The notes below the pieces were generated by a model. It had not been told where the DNA came from, searched no databases, and saw nothing but the letters and a program-made list of their open reading frames with translations. A stretch of 55,443 bases of DNA from Acidobacteriota bacterium (GTDB lineage: Bacteria > Acidobacteriota > Terriglobia > Terriglobales > Acidobacteriaceae). The position numbers were made by a program, and so were the translations under genes. The DNA lies in contig JABBOG010000001.1 of the NCBI GenBank assembly GCA_019351975.1, forward strand, positions 84,831 to 140,273, written 5' to 3'. Below are positions 22,005 through 31,113 of the stretch, piece after piece; position 1 is the stretch's first letter, and every line of letters begins with the position of its first letter.

Positions 22005-23315
22005 ATGACTACGGTGCAGGACTGGCAGGCAAAGAGTTGGGTTGCGTCGGCGAATGAGGCTGGATGCGGGTTTCCGCTGCAGGGACTTCCGTACTGCTCG
22101 TTTACGTCGGAAGATAACCGATCGGTACGTATTGGCGTGGGGATTGGTGCGGAGGTGCTTGACCTGCATGCGCTGAGCGGGGCGGGGCTGCTCGCTTCGC
22201 TGGGGGGCGAGGTGGTGTCGGCGTGCTGCGCTGCGCAGTTGAATGCTCTGATGGGGTGTGGGCCGGAGGCGTGGCGGATGCTGCGCGGTCGGTTGTTGGA
22301 GCTGCTGGGCGAGGGGGTCGCGGCGGAGCAGCGGGAGATGGTCGCGGCGGCGCTCACACCTGTGGCGGATGTGCGGTTTGGTTTGCCTGTGGCTGTGGGG
22401 GATTACACGGATTTTTATGCGTCGATCCACCATGCGAGGAAGGTTGGTTCGCTGTTTCGACCGGAGCAGCCGTTGCTGCCGAACTACGCCTGGGTGCCGA
22501 TTGGATATCACGGACGGACGTCTTCGCTGGTGGTCAGTGGGACGGAGGTGCGGCGTCCGAGCGGGCAGTACAGGGTGGCGGGGGCGGAGGCGCCGGTGTT
22601 GGGGCCGACGCGGCAGCTGGATTACGAGATGGAGGTTGCGGCGTATATCGGCGCGGGCAGTGCGATGGGGGAGCCGGTGGGAGTTACGGAGGCTGAGGGA
22701 CACATCTTCGGAATATCGCTGCTGAACGACTGGTCGGCGCGCGATATTCAGGCGTGGGAGGCGCAACCGTTAGGGCCTTTTCTGGGGAAGAATTTTGCGA
22801 CGAGCTTGTCTCCGTGGGTGGTGCCGATGGAGGCGTTGGAGCCGTTTCGGGTGCGGTTGGCGGAGCGCGAGAATGGGATGCCGGGGCCGCTGCCGCATCT
22901 GCAGGAGGGCGGCGACGCGCGGTCTGGAGTTAATCTTTCAGTTGAGGTTTATCTGCGTACGGCGCTCATGATAAGTGATTTGTTGGAGCCATTTCGTATT
23001 AGTGCGGCGAATTGCAGGGAGCTTTATTGGAGCTTTGCGCAGATGGTCGCGCACCATACGTCGAACGGATGCAATTTGAGGGTGGGAGATTTGATTGCGA
23101 GTGGAACGGTGTCGGGATCTGCGGCGGGTTCGGAGGGATGTTTGCTGGAGTGCACGCGGCGAGGGGTTCAGCCGATCACGCTGCCAAATGGGGAGGTGCG
23201 TGCGTTTCTGGAGGATGGAGATGAAGTGATTCTGCGAGGATTCTGCGAGAGGGAGGGATTTCGCAGAATCAGCCTGGGGGAGTGCCGCGGGATTGTGCGA
23301 GCGGCGGTTGTGTGA
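22005..23315 (+). CDS. fahA: Fumarylacetoacetase
   Basis: The enzyme hydrolyses 4-fumarylacetoacetate to fumarate and acetoacetate, the last step of tyrosine degradation. The 436-residue product has a small N-terminal domain (1-115, PYCSFTSEDNRSVRIGVGIG) and the catalytic domain with the calcium/magnesium ligands: Asp in DYTDFYASIHHARKVG, Glu-x-Glu in DYEMEVAAYIG and Asp in LLNDWSARDIQAWE, plus the substrate-binding GYHGRTSSLVVSG. Acetoacetate from this step is a plausible substrate of the scoA/scoB CoA-transferase encoded about 5.6 kb downstream. The Shine-Dalgarno sequence is weak; translation is probably coupled to hmgA, which ends 4 bp upstream. Confidence 0.97.
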   Translation: MTTVQDWQAKSWVASANEAGCGFPLQGLPYCSFTSEDNRSVRIGVGIGAEVLDLHALSGAGLLASLGGEVVSACCAAQLNALMGCGPEAWRMLRGRLLELLGEGVAAEQREMVAAALTPVADVRFGLPVAVGDYTDFYASIHHARKVGSLFRPEQPLLPNYAWVPIGYHGRTSSLVVSGTEVRRPSGQYRVAGAEAPVLGPTRQLDYEMEVAAYIGAGSAMGEPVGVTEAEGHIFGISLLNDWSARDIQAWEAQPLGPFLGKNFATSLSPWVVPMEALEPFRVRLAERENGMPGPLPHLQEGGDARSGVNLSVEVYLRTALMISDLLEPFRISAANCRELYWSFAQMVAHHTSNGCNLRVGDLIASGTVSGSAAGSEGCLLECTRRGVQPITLPNGEVRAFLEDGDEVILRGFCEREGFRRISLGECRGIVRAAVV

Positions 23316-23542
23316 GCGGGGAGGCGTAGCGGGGGGTGCACGCTAGCGACGCAGGGGTGTTCGGTTTAGATCAAATTGCTGAAGGGGGCGTAGGTGGCTT
23401 GGCGAAGGGGCTTTGGGTCTCTCCACTGCGCCAAGAGATGAAGCCGTTTGACTGCGGTCGAGATGACAGCATTTCACTCGATGCATCGGCTAGTTTGCTG
23501 TTGGGGAGACCCAGGGAGATTTTGATTTAGTCCGAAACATTC

Positions 23543-23610
23543 CCTCCGCGGCTAAAGCCGCAGGCAAACAGGAGTGTTAATGTACGAGCTAAAGCTCGTA
23601 CCCTTCAAGG
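23543..23610. repeat. Two-hairpin palindromic repeat, copy 4
   Basis: Hairpin one is GCGGC-TAAA-GCCGC (23548-23561). Hairpin two is the perfect GTACGAGC-TAAA-GCTCGTAC (23582-23601), followed by CCTTCAA. The loop centres are 37 nt apart, as in copies 1 and 3. It runs directly into the tandem repeat array. Confidence 0.8.
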
Positions 23611-23715
23611 CAGGGACTTGAAAGGAATGGACTCAAAAGGCAGGGACTTGAAAGGAAGGGACTCAAAAGGCAGGGAATTAAAAGCAATGGACTCAAAAGG
23701 AAGGGACTTCATCAG
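23611..23715. repeat. 15-bp minisatellite, seven units
   Basis: Units start at 23611, 23626, 23641, 23656, 23671, 23686 and 23701 and alternate CAGGGACTTGAAAGG with AATGGACTCAAAAGG or close variants. Thus the array also has a 30-bp higher-order period for three copies. The first unit begins within the CTTCAAGGCAGGGACTT tail of the adjacent two-hairpin repeat, from which it may have expanded. Confidence 0.88.
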
Positions 23716-23980
23716 AGGTTCCCTAGCTCCAGTGCGAACCTTTCCTCCGTGGCTAGAGCTGCATTTCGTTCCTGGGAGTTATGGTTGGCTGCAGTGAATC
23801 TGCTACGAGATGGGGGACGAACGTAGCGGCCTTTGTGCGGATGTTGATCATGGCACGGGGGTTACGCGGTAAGCTATGTACACGAATGCACGGTGGATAT
23901 GGAATTGGGTGGCTGCAGGCTGCAACTGTGTTTTTGCGCGGCGAGATTTGATGAGTGCGAGATGAGGAAGTGGGCCATGG

Positions 23981-26128
23981 ATGCACGGATTCTCTGAGAA
24001 CCAGTTGTTTGGGACATTTCTGGCGATTGCTGTACTCCTTCTTGTGACGAGAGGCATGGCGGAGTTGTGCCGAAGGATTGGGCAGCCAGAGGTTCTGGGG
24101 GAGCTGCTGGGTGGGTTTGTGATTGGACCTTCGATCTTTGGGGCGCTGTTTCCGGGTGCGTTTGCGACGCTGTTTCTCAACCCCGCGGTGTCGCAGGCGC
24201 TGATGCTGCTCTCGTGGATTGGCGCGATTTTGTTGCTGATGATTGCGGGGATGGAGGCGGACCTCACGATTCTGCGGCAGAAGGTGATTCCGGGACTGCT
24301 GGCGGCGGCGGGTGCGATTGGGGCTTCGATCGGATTGGGAGCGTATGTAGGCGTCAAGCTGTTTGGGCTGGAGCCGACGAACGCGTTTTTTCTGGGGCTG
24401 GTGCTTTCGGTGACGGCGGTGAGCGTGATGGCGAAGCTGCTGATTGAGAGAGAGGCGCTGCGGCGGGACTATGCACAGGTGATGCTGGCGGCGGGGATTG
24501 CGGGAGAGGTGATTGTATGGCCGCTGATCTCGATTGCGTCGTCGGTGCAGCATCGGGCGAACCCGTTTACGGCAGGGTTGCAGGCGACGCTGCTGGCGGC
24601 TGGATTTTTCTTTCTGATGTTTACGGTGGGGCGTACGTTCACGTTCTGGGCGATGCGGCGCGTGGCGGATGTGACTGGGGTTCCGAACGGGGAGCTGTCG
24701 CTGGTGCTGGTGCTGCTGTGCGTGGCGGCGGCGGCGACGACGCTCATGGGGCTGCATCCGTTGCTGGGAGCGTTCGTCTTTGGCGTGCTGCTGGGGAAGG
24801 CACCGCGCGCGACGATTGCGTTGAAGGAGCGGATACAGGGGCTCACGGTAGCGTTCTTTGCGCCGATCTTCTTTGGTCTGGCAGGTATGCGGGTGAATCT
24901 GTTCCACCTGCGGGGGATGCAGTCGCTCAAGGGGATTCTGATTCTGCTGGTGGTGGCAGGCCTGGCGAAGGTGTTGTTCGGGTTTCTGGGTGCGTTGGCC
25001 GGACGGCTGCCTGTTTGGGAGGCGGGTATGGTGGGGGTCGGGCTGAACCTGAAGGGTGGCACGGATGTTGTGGTGGCGATCATTGGAACGGAGTTGCTGC
25101 TGATGTCGTCGGATTTATATACGACGTATGCGGTGGTGGCGATTCTGACGGTGGTGGTGTCGCCGTCGATGATGGGCTGGCTGGCGGCGAAGACGCATCC
25201 GGGGGAGCTGGAGTTGAAGCGGCTGAACCGGGAGGAGGCGAGGAAGCTGGCGTATCTTGCGGACCGGGAGCGGGTGCTGATTCCGATGATCGCGGAGTTG
25301 CTGCCGGCACCTTCGGCGCAGCTGGTTGCGGCGATTGCGGCGGCGAAGCACGGGGAGAGCGAGCTGTTCGATCTGACGGAGCTGTGCTTTGGAGCGGACT
25401 CGTCGATTACGCGGGCGGGAACGCCGGATGCGGTTGTGCGTGCGTCGAGCGTGCTATCGCATGCTGCGGAACATGAGCATGTGAGCCTGCACCGGGTTGC
25501 GGCGGCGACGGGGGATGTGTTCGGCGCACTGAAGGCCGCGTCGGAGGGCCAGCACCTGCTGATGATCGGGGCGGAGCGGGTTTATGGCGACGTTACGGTG
25601 AGCTTTGGAGGGATGCAGGACCGGGCGCTGCGGGAGATCTCAACAGACGTGCTGCTGACGGTGTTTCCGGATGTGGAGCTGCCGCGGATTCGCAGGATTC
25701 TGGTGCCGATCAATGGGTTGGAACATTCGTTGGCGGCGGCGGATATTGCGGCGTACATCGCAAAGGGAAGCGGAGCGGAGGTGGTGCTGCTGACGGTGGT
25801 GGCGCCGCGGCTGGGGCCGCTGTTCTGGCGGGAGCGGAAACATCGGGATCTGCTGCAGGCTGGGTATATGATCACGCGCGAGGCGAAGGCAAGGATTGCG
25901 CGGCTGGATATTCAACTGTCGGAGAGGGTTGTGCTCGCGCCGAATCCTGCGGAGGCGGTGATGGAGGAGTTGAGCGGTCACTCGTATGACTTGCTGGTTC
26001 TGGGGAGTGTGATGCGGTCGAGCTCGCAGGGCGTGGCGCTGGGCGGGACGGTGGAACACTTGCTGCATGCTGCGACGATTGCGCGGGTTGTGCTGGCTTC
26101 GCGCAACGCGGACGTGTCGAGTTCGTAA
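23981..26128 (+). CDS. CPA2-family cation/proton antiporter with C-terminal USP domains
   Basis: The 715-residue product has a membrane domain of about 12 segments (residues 8-400; GQPEVLGELLGGFVIGPSIF near 36 and LLLMIAGMEADLTIL near 85, both typical of KefB/NapA-type exchangers). In the DLxIxRQK-like region the conserved GMEAD carries acidic residues likely needed for transport. Residues about 430-560 and 565-712 form two universal-stress-protein-like domains (RRILVPINGLEHSLAAADIA; LVLGSVMRSSSQGVALGGTVEHLL, a variant of the ATP-binding G-x2-G-x9-G motif). Those domains may let nucleotide levels gate transport. It exchanges Na+ or K+ for protons; the ion is unknown. Confidence 0.9.
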   Translation: MHGFSENQLFGTFLAIAVLLLVTRGMAELCRRIGQPEVLGELLGGFVIGPSIFGALFPGAFATLFLNPAVSQALMLLSWIGAILLLMIAGMEADLTILRQKVIPGLLAAAGAIGASIGLGAYVGVKLFGLEPTNAFFLGLVLSVTAVSVMAKLLIEREALRRDYAQVMLAAGIAGEVIVWPLISIASSVQHRANPFTAGLQATLLAAGFFFLMFTVGRTFTFWAMRRVADVTGVPNGELSLVLVLLCVAAAATTLMGLHPLLGAFVFGVLLGKAPRATIALKERIQGLTVAFFAPIFFGLAGMRVNLFHLRGMQSLKGILILLVVAGLAKVLFGFLGALAGRLPVWEAGMVGVGLNLKGGTDVVVAIIGTELLLMSSDLYTTYAVVAILTVVVSPSMMGWLAAKTHPGELELKRLNREEARKLAYLADRERVLIPMIAELLPAPSAQLVAAIAAAKHGESELFDLTELCFGADSSITRAGTPDAVVRASSVLSHAAEHEHVSLHRVAAATGDVFGALKAASEGQHLLMIGAERVYGDVTVSFGGMQDRALREISTDVLLTVFPDVELPRIRRILVPINGLEHSLAAADIAAYIAKGSGAEVVLLTVVAPRLGPLFWRERKHRDLLQAGYMITREAKARIARLDIQLSERVVLAPNPAEAVMEELSGHSYDLLVLGSVMRSSSQGVALGGTVEHLLHAATIARVVLASRNADVSSS

Positions 26129-26141
26129 GCGAAGGCAGGAT

Positions 26142-27515
26142 TCAGTTTGAGGACTGCGGGAAGGGTGCGAACTTCGCGGCGCAGTCTTTGGATGGTCCGG
26201 GAGAGGCTTTGCCGGAGGTGGTGGTGTCGATACCGGAGAGGTTAAGGTTCATCGGGGCTGGGGCGATGTCGAAGTCGGCGTGCTGGATGGAGTATGTGTA
26301 GGGCTGTGAGCCTGATGTGACGACGTTATCCAGTGTGATTCCGATGCGATGGGCTGAAGAGAATCCGTTGAAGGAGAGCTTACCGCCGCCGGAGATGGCG
26401 ATGTTCTTGAGCGTGATGTCTTTGAAGGTGGGCGGGAGGTCGCCTTGCAGCGTGCCGGCGGCGGTGTAGCCGGTGTCGAAGAAGAGGGGATTGGGGGAGT
26501 TTCGGATGCAGACGTCGTCGTAGAGGACGTCGTGAACGAGGCCTCCGCGGGAGGCGTTCGATTTGATGCGGAGGCCATTGTCTGGGCCGTCGAGGGAGAG
26601 TTCCTGGATACGGATGGCGCTGACGCCACCGAAGGTTTCACTGCCGATGGACATGCCGTGGCCCCAGTAGAAGTGATTGTGAAGGATGCTGACGTTGCGG
26701 ACGCCGCCGGTGCCTCCTTTGAGTGCGACGTTGTCGTCGCCGGTGCGGATGTAGCTGTGGGTGATGGTGATGTTGCTGGAGCCGTCGCCGGGGTCGACGC
26801 CGTCGGTGTTGCGAGCGCCGCGCTGAGGTGTGTCGATCTTCAGGCCCCAGACGGTGAAGCCGTCGCCGTGGTTGTAGACGACGTGGAAGTTGGGGGAGTT
26901 CTTGAGGGTGATGCGGTAGAGGGTGAAGTCGTTGGCGTCAGTTGCGACGAGAATGCGCGGGACTTGCTGACGGCCGTTGGGGCGGGCCTGTTCGGCCAGC
27001 TGCCACCAGGTGACGTTCTGGCCGAGCAGTGATTCGCCACCACGGCCGTCGATGACGCCATCGCCCATGACGCCTGCTCCTGTGACGTGGTCTGCGCTGA
27101 GCAGGGGGTGACATCCGGGAGGTGCTTGATTGACGATGCCGCAGCTGCCCGGTGAGATCTGGTACAGGGCTGGATCGCGAGAGGCAAACAGCGTGGTGCC
27201 GCGAGCGAGAACGAGTGCGACGCCATCGCGCAGGTGGAGCGGGCCGCTAAGGAAGGCGTTGGCTGGGCCGGCGGTGTGGAGTACGACGGCATGGCCTTTA
27301 CCGCAGGTGTCCAATGCATGCTGAATGCGCGCGGTGTCGAGCTTCAGCTCGTCGGTGGGCGCGATGCGGCCGTTGGTTGTGTGAAGCTGGGCGTGGAGGG
27401 AAGCGCATGCAGGAGGTATCCTTGGTTCCGTGACGTGGCGTGTGTCCTGGGCGCGCGTCAGGGGGACGCATGTGAGAAGCAGCGCGGCTGAAACCCGTAA
27501 TCGTTTTTTCTGCAT
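26142..27515 (-). CDS. Glycoside hydrolase family 28 (polygalacturonase-like), secreted
   Basis: The 457-residue product has a signal peptide (MQKKRLRVSAALLLTCVPLTRAQ). It carries all four GH28 motifs in order: NTDGVDPG (about 257), TGDDNVALK (about 279), GHGMSIGSE (about 305) and RIKSNASRG (about 333). Together these give the three catalytic aspartates, the GHG histidine and the substrate-binding RIK. It likely acts outside the cytoplasm on pectic galacturonan or a related plant polysaccharide; rhamnogalacturonan is possible. It is convergent with the antiporter gene (13-bp gap) and divergent from hppD. Confidence 0.93.
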   Translation of the reverse strand: MQKKRLRVSAALLLTCVPLTRAQDTRHVTEPRIPPACASLHAQLHTTNGRIAPTDELKLDTARIQHALDTCGKGHAVVLHTAGPANAFLSGPLHLRDGVALVLARGTTLFASRDPALYQISPGSCGIVNQAPPGCHPLLSADHVTGAGVMGDGVIDGRGGESLLGQNVTWWQLAEQARPNGRQQVPRILVATDANDFTLYRITLKNSPNFHVVYNHGDGFTVWGLKIDTPQRGARNTDGVDPGDGSSNITITHSYIRTGDDNVALKGGTGGVRNVSILHNHFYWGHGMSIGSETFGGVSAIRIQELSLDGPDNGLRIKSNASRGGLVHDVLYDDVCIRNSPNPLFFDTGYTAAGTLQGDLPPTFKDITLKNIAISGGGKLSFNGFSSAHRIGITLDNVVTSGSQPYTYSIQHADFDIAPAPMNLNLSGIDTTTSGKASPGPSKDCAAKFAPFPQSSN

Positions 27516-27762
27516 GACAGCGTTTCGCCTCTCTCTTGGAGAGAGAAGCTATCGGAATGGATGTGTGCGTGTCAATGAGGCTTTTGCGATGTGAGGCGAA
27601 CAATGGAGAGAGTTCGGCAACGTGGCCACGATTGATGGTAACGCTGTTGGGGCGGCGGAGCGTTCTTCGCTAGTTGACAGGGAATGATGGAAAGGCGGAT
27701 TCTTTGGATTGCCGCTTGCGATACGGGAACGCGGTATGCGATTGGAAACAGGAGATAAGGAC

Positions 27763-28920
27763 ATGGCTACACTCGTCCGTAATGCGCCGGAGAGTAACGT
27801 GCCGGAGAACAAGGCCAGCGATGAAGCGAAGGCCGACTTTCTGCCGTTGAATGGCACCGATTATGTGGAGTTTTATGTTGGCAATGCGCGTCAGGCTGCT
27901 TATTTTTACCGCACCGCGTTTGGCATGAAGCTGGTGGCGTATTCCGGGCCCGAGACGGGTCAGCGGGACCGCGCTTCGTATGTGGTTCAGCAGGGGAAGA
28001 TTCGATTTGTTCTGACGACGGCGCTACGTTCGGACTCGGAGATTGCGAAGCATGTAGAGAAGCACGGCGATGGTGTGCATGCGATTGCGCTGTGGGTGGA
28101 CGATGCGGCGAGTGCGTGGAGGGAGACGACGAGCCGTGGAGCGCGATCGGTGCAGGAGCCGACGGAGTCGTCGGACGAAGACGGGCGCGTGGTGCGGTCG
28201 AGCATTGCGGCTTATGGCGATACGCTGCATACGTTTGTGGAGCGCAAGAACTATAGCGGGACGTTTCTGCCAGGCTTCCGCGCGATGCCAGAGGATACGG
28301 TTGCGAGGCCGGTCGGACTGCTACATATCGACCATATTGTGGGGAACGTTGGTTGGAATGCGATGAACGAGTGGGTCGATTTTTACTCGCATGTTATGGG
28401 CTTTTCGCTGTATCAGCACTTTGATGACAACGATATTTCGACGGAGTATTCGGCGTTGATGTCGAAGGTCATGGCAAACTCCAGCGGGTATGTGAAGTTT
28501 CCGATCAACGAGCCGGCGGAGGGACGACGCAAGTCGCAGATTGAGGAGTATCTGGATTTTTACAACGGACCTGGGGTGCAGCACATGGCGCTGGCAACGC
28601 ACGATATTCTTGCGACAGTTTCGCAGATGCAGCGGCAGGGCGTGAAGTTTCTCACGATTCCGCACAGCTACTATACGGAACTGCAGGAGCGGGTGGGCAA
28701 GATCGACGAACCGATTGAGGAGTTGGAGCGGCTGGGGATTCTTGTGGACCGCGACAATGAAGGTTATATGCTGCAGATCTTCAGCCAGCCGGTGCAGGAC
28801 CGGCCGACGGTGTTCTTTGAGATCATCCAGCGCAAGGGTAGCCGGAGCTTTGGTAAGGGCAATTTCAAGGCTCTGTTTGAGGCAATCGAACGAGAGCAGG
28901 ATGCGCGCGGGAATCTATAG
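27763..28920 (+). CDS. hppD: 4-hydroxyphenylpyruvate dioxygenase
   Basis: This enzyme converts 4-hydroxyphenylpyruvate to homogentisate, the substrate of HmgA. The 385-residue product comprises two VOC/glyoxalase domains (about 25-160 and 185-355). The iron ligands are H191 in HIDHIVGNVG, H274 in GVQHMALATHD and E353 in FFEIIQRKG. GGAGATAAGG precedes the ATG at 27763, which I prefer over an in-frame upstream start at 27709. It lies apart from hmgA-fahA but is 3 bp upstream of scoA, so tyrosine input and acetoacetate activation are transcriptionally linked. Confidence 0.97.
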   Translation: MATLVRNAPESNVPENKASDEAKADFLPLNGTDYVEFYVGNARQAAYFYRTAFGMKLVAYSGPETGQRDRASYVVQQGKIRFVLTTALRSDSEIAKHVEKHGDGVHAIALWVDDAASAWRETTSRGARSVQEPTESSDEDGRVVRSSIAAYGDTLHTFVERKNYSGTFLPGFRAMPEDTVARPVGLLHIDHIVGNVGWNAMNEWVDFYSHVMGFSLYQHFDDNDISTEYSALMSKVMANSSGYVKFPINEPAEGRRKSQIEEYLDFYNGPGVQHMALATHDILATVSQMQRQGVKFLTIPHSYYTELQERVGKIDEPIEELERLGILVDRDNEGYMLQIFSQPVQDRPTVFFEIIQRKGSRSFGKGNFKALFEAIEREQDARGNL

Positions 28921-28923
28921 ACG

Positions 28924-29664
28924 ATGGTTGCAGCCGAAGCGATGAAGGTGCCCAGGTCTACAGGGCTGAACAAGCTGTGGCCGGATGCGCGCACGGCGCT
29001 TGAGGGGATTGTGCGCGATGGCATGATGATGGCCATTGGGGGGTTTGGACTGTGTGGAATTCCTGAGACGCTGATATTGGCACTGCGCGATAGCGGTGTG
29101 CGCAACCTGACGATTGCGAGCAATAACGCGGGCGTGGATCAGTGGGGGATTGGCTTGTTGCTGCAGACGCGGCAGGTGAAGAAGATGATTTCGAGCTATG
29201 TAGGCGAGAACGCCGAGTTTGAGCGGCAGTATCTTGCGGGTGAGCTTGAGGTGGAGTTTGCGCCACAGGGTACGCTGGCGGAGCGTATGCGCGCGGGCGG
29301 CGCTGGAATACCTGGTTTCTACACGCGCACGGGTGTAGGAACGCTGGTTGCCGAGGGCAAGGAGCATAAGGAGTTTGACGGCGTAACCTATATTCTGGAG
29401 CGCGGCATTCAGGCTGATCTTGCGCTGGTGAAGGCGTGGAAGGCTGACACGCACGGCAATCTTGTCTACCGACGTACGGCACGCAATTTCAATCCGCTTG
29501 CGGCTACGTGTGGGAAGATTACAGTCGCTGAGGCGGAGATTGTGGTTGAGCCGGGCGATCTTGACCCTGACGAGATTCATACTCCGGGGATCTTCGTGCA
29601 CCGGCTTGTGCACCATCCAAACCCGGAACGGCGCATTGAAAAAGCGACGACAAGAGAGGCATAA
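28924..29664 (+). CDS. scoA: 3-oxoacid CoA-transferase subunit A
   Basis: This is the alpha subunit of succinyl-CoA:3-oxoacid CoA-transferase, which transfers CoA from succinyl-CoA to acetoacetate. The 246-residue product has the family signatures IGGFGLCGIPETLI near residue 39, TIASNNAGVDQWGIGLLL near 61 and the SYVGENAEFERQYLAGELEVEFAPQG block near 95. It follows hppD by 3 bp and precedes scoB by 3 bp. In context it turns acetoacetate from tyrosine (FahA) and leucine (HMG-CoA lyase) into acetoacetyl-CoA for thiolysis. Confidence 0.96.
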   Translation: MVAAEAMKVPRSTGLNKLWPDARTALEGIVRDGMMMAIGGFGLCGIPETLILALRDSGVRNLTIASNNAGVDQWGIGLLLQTRQVKKMISSYVGENAEFERQYLAGELEVEFAPQGTLAERMRAGGAGIPGFYTRTGVGTLVAEGKEHKEFDGVTYILERGIQADLALVKAWKADTHGNLVYRRTARNFNPLAATCGKITVAEAEIVVEPGDLDPDEIHTPGIFVHRLVHHPNPERRIEKATTREA

Positions 29665-29667
29665 GCT

Positions 29668-30315
29668 GTGGCATGGACTCGTGTACAGATGGCGGCGCGC
29701 GCCGCACGTGAGCTGCAGGACGGCTTCTATGTGAATCTTGGCATCGGCATACCGACGCTGGTGGCGAACTTTATTCCAGAGGGGATGACGGTGACGCTGC
29801 AGTCGGAGAACGGGCTGCTGGGGATGGGGCCGTTTCCGCTGGCGGCGGAGGTTGATGCCGACCTGATCAATGCAGGTAAGGAGACGGTGACGTTTGTGCG
29901 GGGAGCGTCGACGTTCTCAAGCGCCGACTCGTTTGCGATGATCCGGGGCGGGCATATCGACCTGGCGATTCTGGGAGCGATGCAGGTGTCGGAACGAGGC
30001 GACCTGGCGAACTGGATGATTCCTGGCAAGCGTGTGAAGGGCATGGGCGGAGCGATGGACCTGGTTTCGGGCGTGCAGCGCGTGCTGGTGATTATGGAGC
30101 ACACGGCGCAGGATGGAAGCGCGAAGATGTTACGCGAGTGTACCCTGCCGCTGACGGGAGCCGCGGTAGTTGATCGAGTGATCACGGACCTGGGCGTGTT
30201 CGACGTTACGCCGGGGGGCTTTGTGTGCGTTGAACGGGCGAGTGGCGCAACCGAAGAGCAGGTGGAGAAGGCTACGGGTGCCGCGGTGCGCTTCGGACAG
30301 GATGTGTTGGGCTGA
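29668..30315 (+). CDS. scoB: 3-oxoacid CoA-transferase subunit B
   Basis: The 215-residue beta subunit carries the catalytic glutamate, E47 in [15 protein letters not shown], which forms the acyl-CoA thioester intermediate. [13 protein letters not shown] near residue 25 and [23 protein letters not shown] near 93 are typical. The start is GTG, with AGAGAGG 7-10 nt upstream. It is the last gene of the hppD-scoAB operon and converges on the enoyl-CoA hydratase gene. Confidence 0.96.
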   Translation: MAWTRVQMAARAARELQDGFYVNLGIGIPTLVANFIPEGMTVTLQSENGLLGMGPFPLAAEVDADLINAGKETVTFVRGASTFSSADSFAMIRGGHIDLAILGAMQVSERGDLANWMIPGKRVKGMGGAMDLVSGVQRVLVIMEHTAQDGSAKMLRECTLPLTGAAVVDRVITDLGVFDVTPGGFVCVERASGATEEQVEKATGAAVRFGQDVLG

Positions 30316-30333
30316 GCGGTGTTGTGTGGATGA

Positions 30334-31113
30334 TTATTTCGCCCACCGCGGCTTTCGCTTTTCCAGATACGCTGTTACGCCTTCGTTGAAGTCAGGCATC
30401 TCGCGAGCTTGTGCGTTGGCTTCCATTGCAAGCTTGAGGGCTTCGCTCAGCCAACTGTGGTTCTGCTCGGCGAGAAGACGTTTCGTAGCGCGAATGGAGG
30501 CGGGGCTGTTGGCAGCGAGGGTGAGTGAGAGTTCCTGAACTCTGCTTGTCAACGCGTCGGGAGCTACGATTTCGGTTACTAGACCGAGGCGCTGTGCTTC
30601 AGCGGCGTCGAAGAGGCGGCCGGTCAGCAGGATATCGCGTGCTGCTTTGTCGCCGATCTGCAGGCGCAGGTACGCTGAAACGAGAGCTGGAACGAAGCCG
30701 ATGCGAGCCTCGGTGAAGCCGAAGCGTGCGGTTGGGACGGCAAGGGTGAAGTCGCAGATGGTGGCCAGACCTGCACCGCCTGCGACGGCTGCTCCGTGGA
30801 CGGCTGCGATTGTAGCCTTAGGAAGATCGTAGAGGTAGCGGAACATTCGAGCGGTGCGAATCGCCTCTTCGCGGTACTCCTCGGAGGTTTTTCCGCGCGA
30901 ATTCTGGAGAACGGAGAGATCGAGACCGGAGCAGAAGGCTTCGCCCGCGCCTTCGAGCACGACGACGCGGCAGTCGCTGGTGCCAGCGGCGTCGAGCGCT
31001 GCAATCAGTTCGAGCTGCATCTCCGGTGTGATGGCGTTGCGTCGGTCGGGACGGCTGAGGCGGATCGTTCTTACCCAGTCCTGCTGGATCACTTCAATGG
31101 TTCGATAGATCAT
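30334..31113 (-). CDS. Enoyl-CoA hydratase/isomerase family, probable methylglutaconyl-CoA hydratase
   Basis: The 259-residue crotonase-fold protein has the oxyanion-hole segments GAGEAFCSGLDLSVL (about 56) and HGAAVAGGAGLATICDF (about 100), and the catalytic region FGFTEARIGFVPALVSAYL (about 125). AGGAG is 6 nt before the ATG, and the ATG overlaps the stop of the HMG-CoA lyase gene by 4 bp. Its operon neighbours (acyl-CoA dehydrogenase, carboxyltransferase, HMG-CoA lyase) point to hydration of 3-methylglutaconyl-CoA to HMG-CoA in leucine breakdown. Sequence alone cannot exclude a general short-chain hydratase. Confidence 0.88.
   Translation of the reverse strand: MIYRTIEVIQQDWVRTIRLSRPDRRNAITPEMQLELIAALDAAGTSDCRVVVLEGAGEAFCSGLDLSVLQNSRGKTSEEYREEAIRTARMFRYLYDLPKATIAAVHGAAVAGGAGLATICDFTLAVPTARFGFTEARIGFVPALVSAYLRLQIGDKAARDILLTGRLFDAAEAQRLGLVTEIVAPDALTSRVQELSLTLAANSPASIRATKRLLAEQNHSWLSEALKLAMEANAQAREMPDFNEGVTAYLEKRKPRWAK

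Larger units (their letters stand above)
23316..23980. other. 665-bp gap filled with small repeats, no gene
   Basis: I see no convincing reading frame here. The region contains a two-hairpin repeat (23543-23610), a 15-bp tandem repeat (23611-23715) and a diverged single hairpin GTGGC-TAGA-GCTGC (23749-23762). A 23448-23472 stretch (GACTGCGGTCGAGATGACA) resembles the GACAA-ending repeat class. The last 150 bp presumably carries the antiporter promoter, but no box is clear. Confidence 0.6.

Noticed and set aside
23611-23715. Possible CRISPR array
   Set aside because: The 30-bp repeats are directly adjacent with no spacers, and no cas genes are visible; it is a tandem minisatellite.
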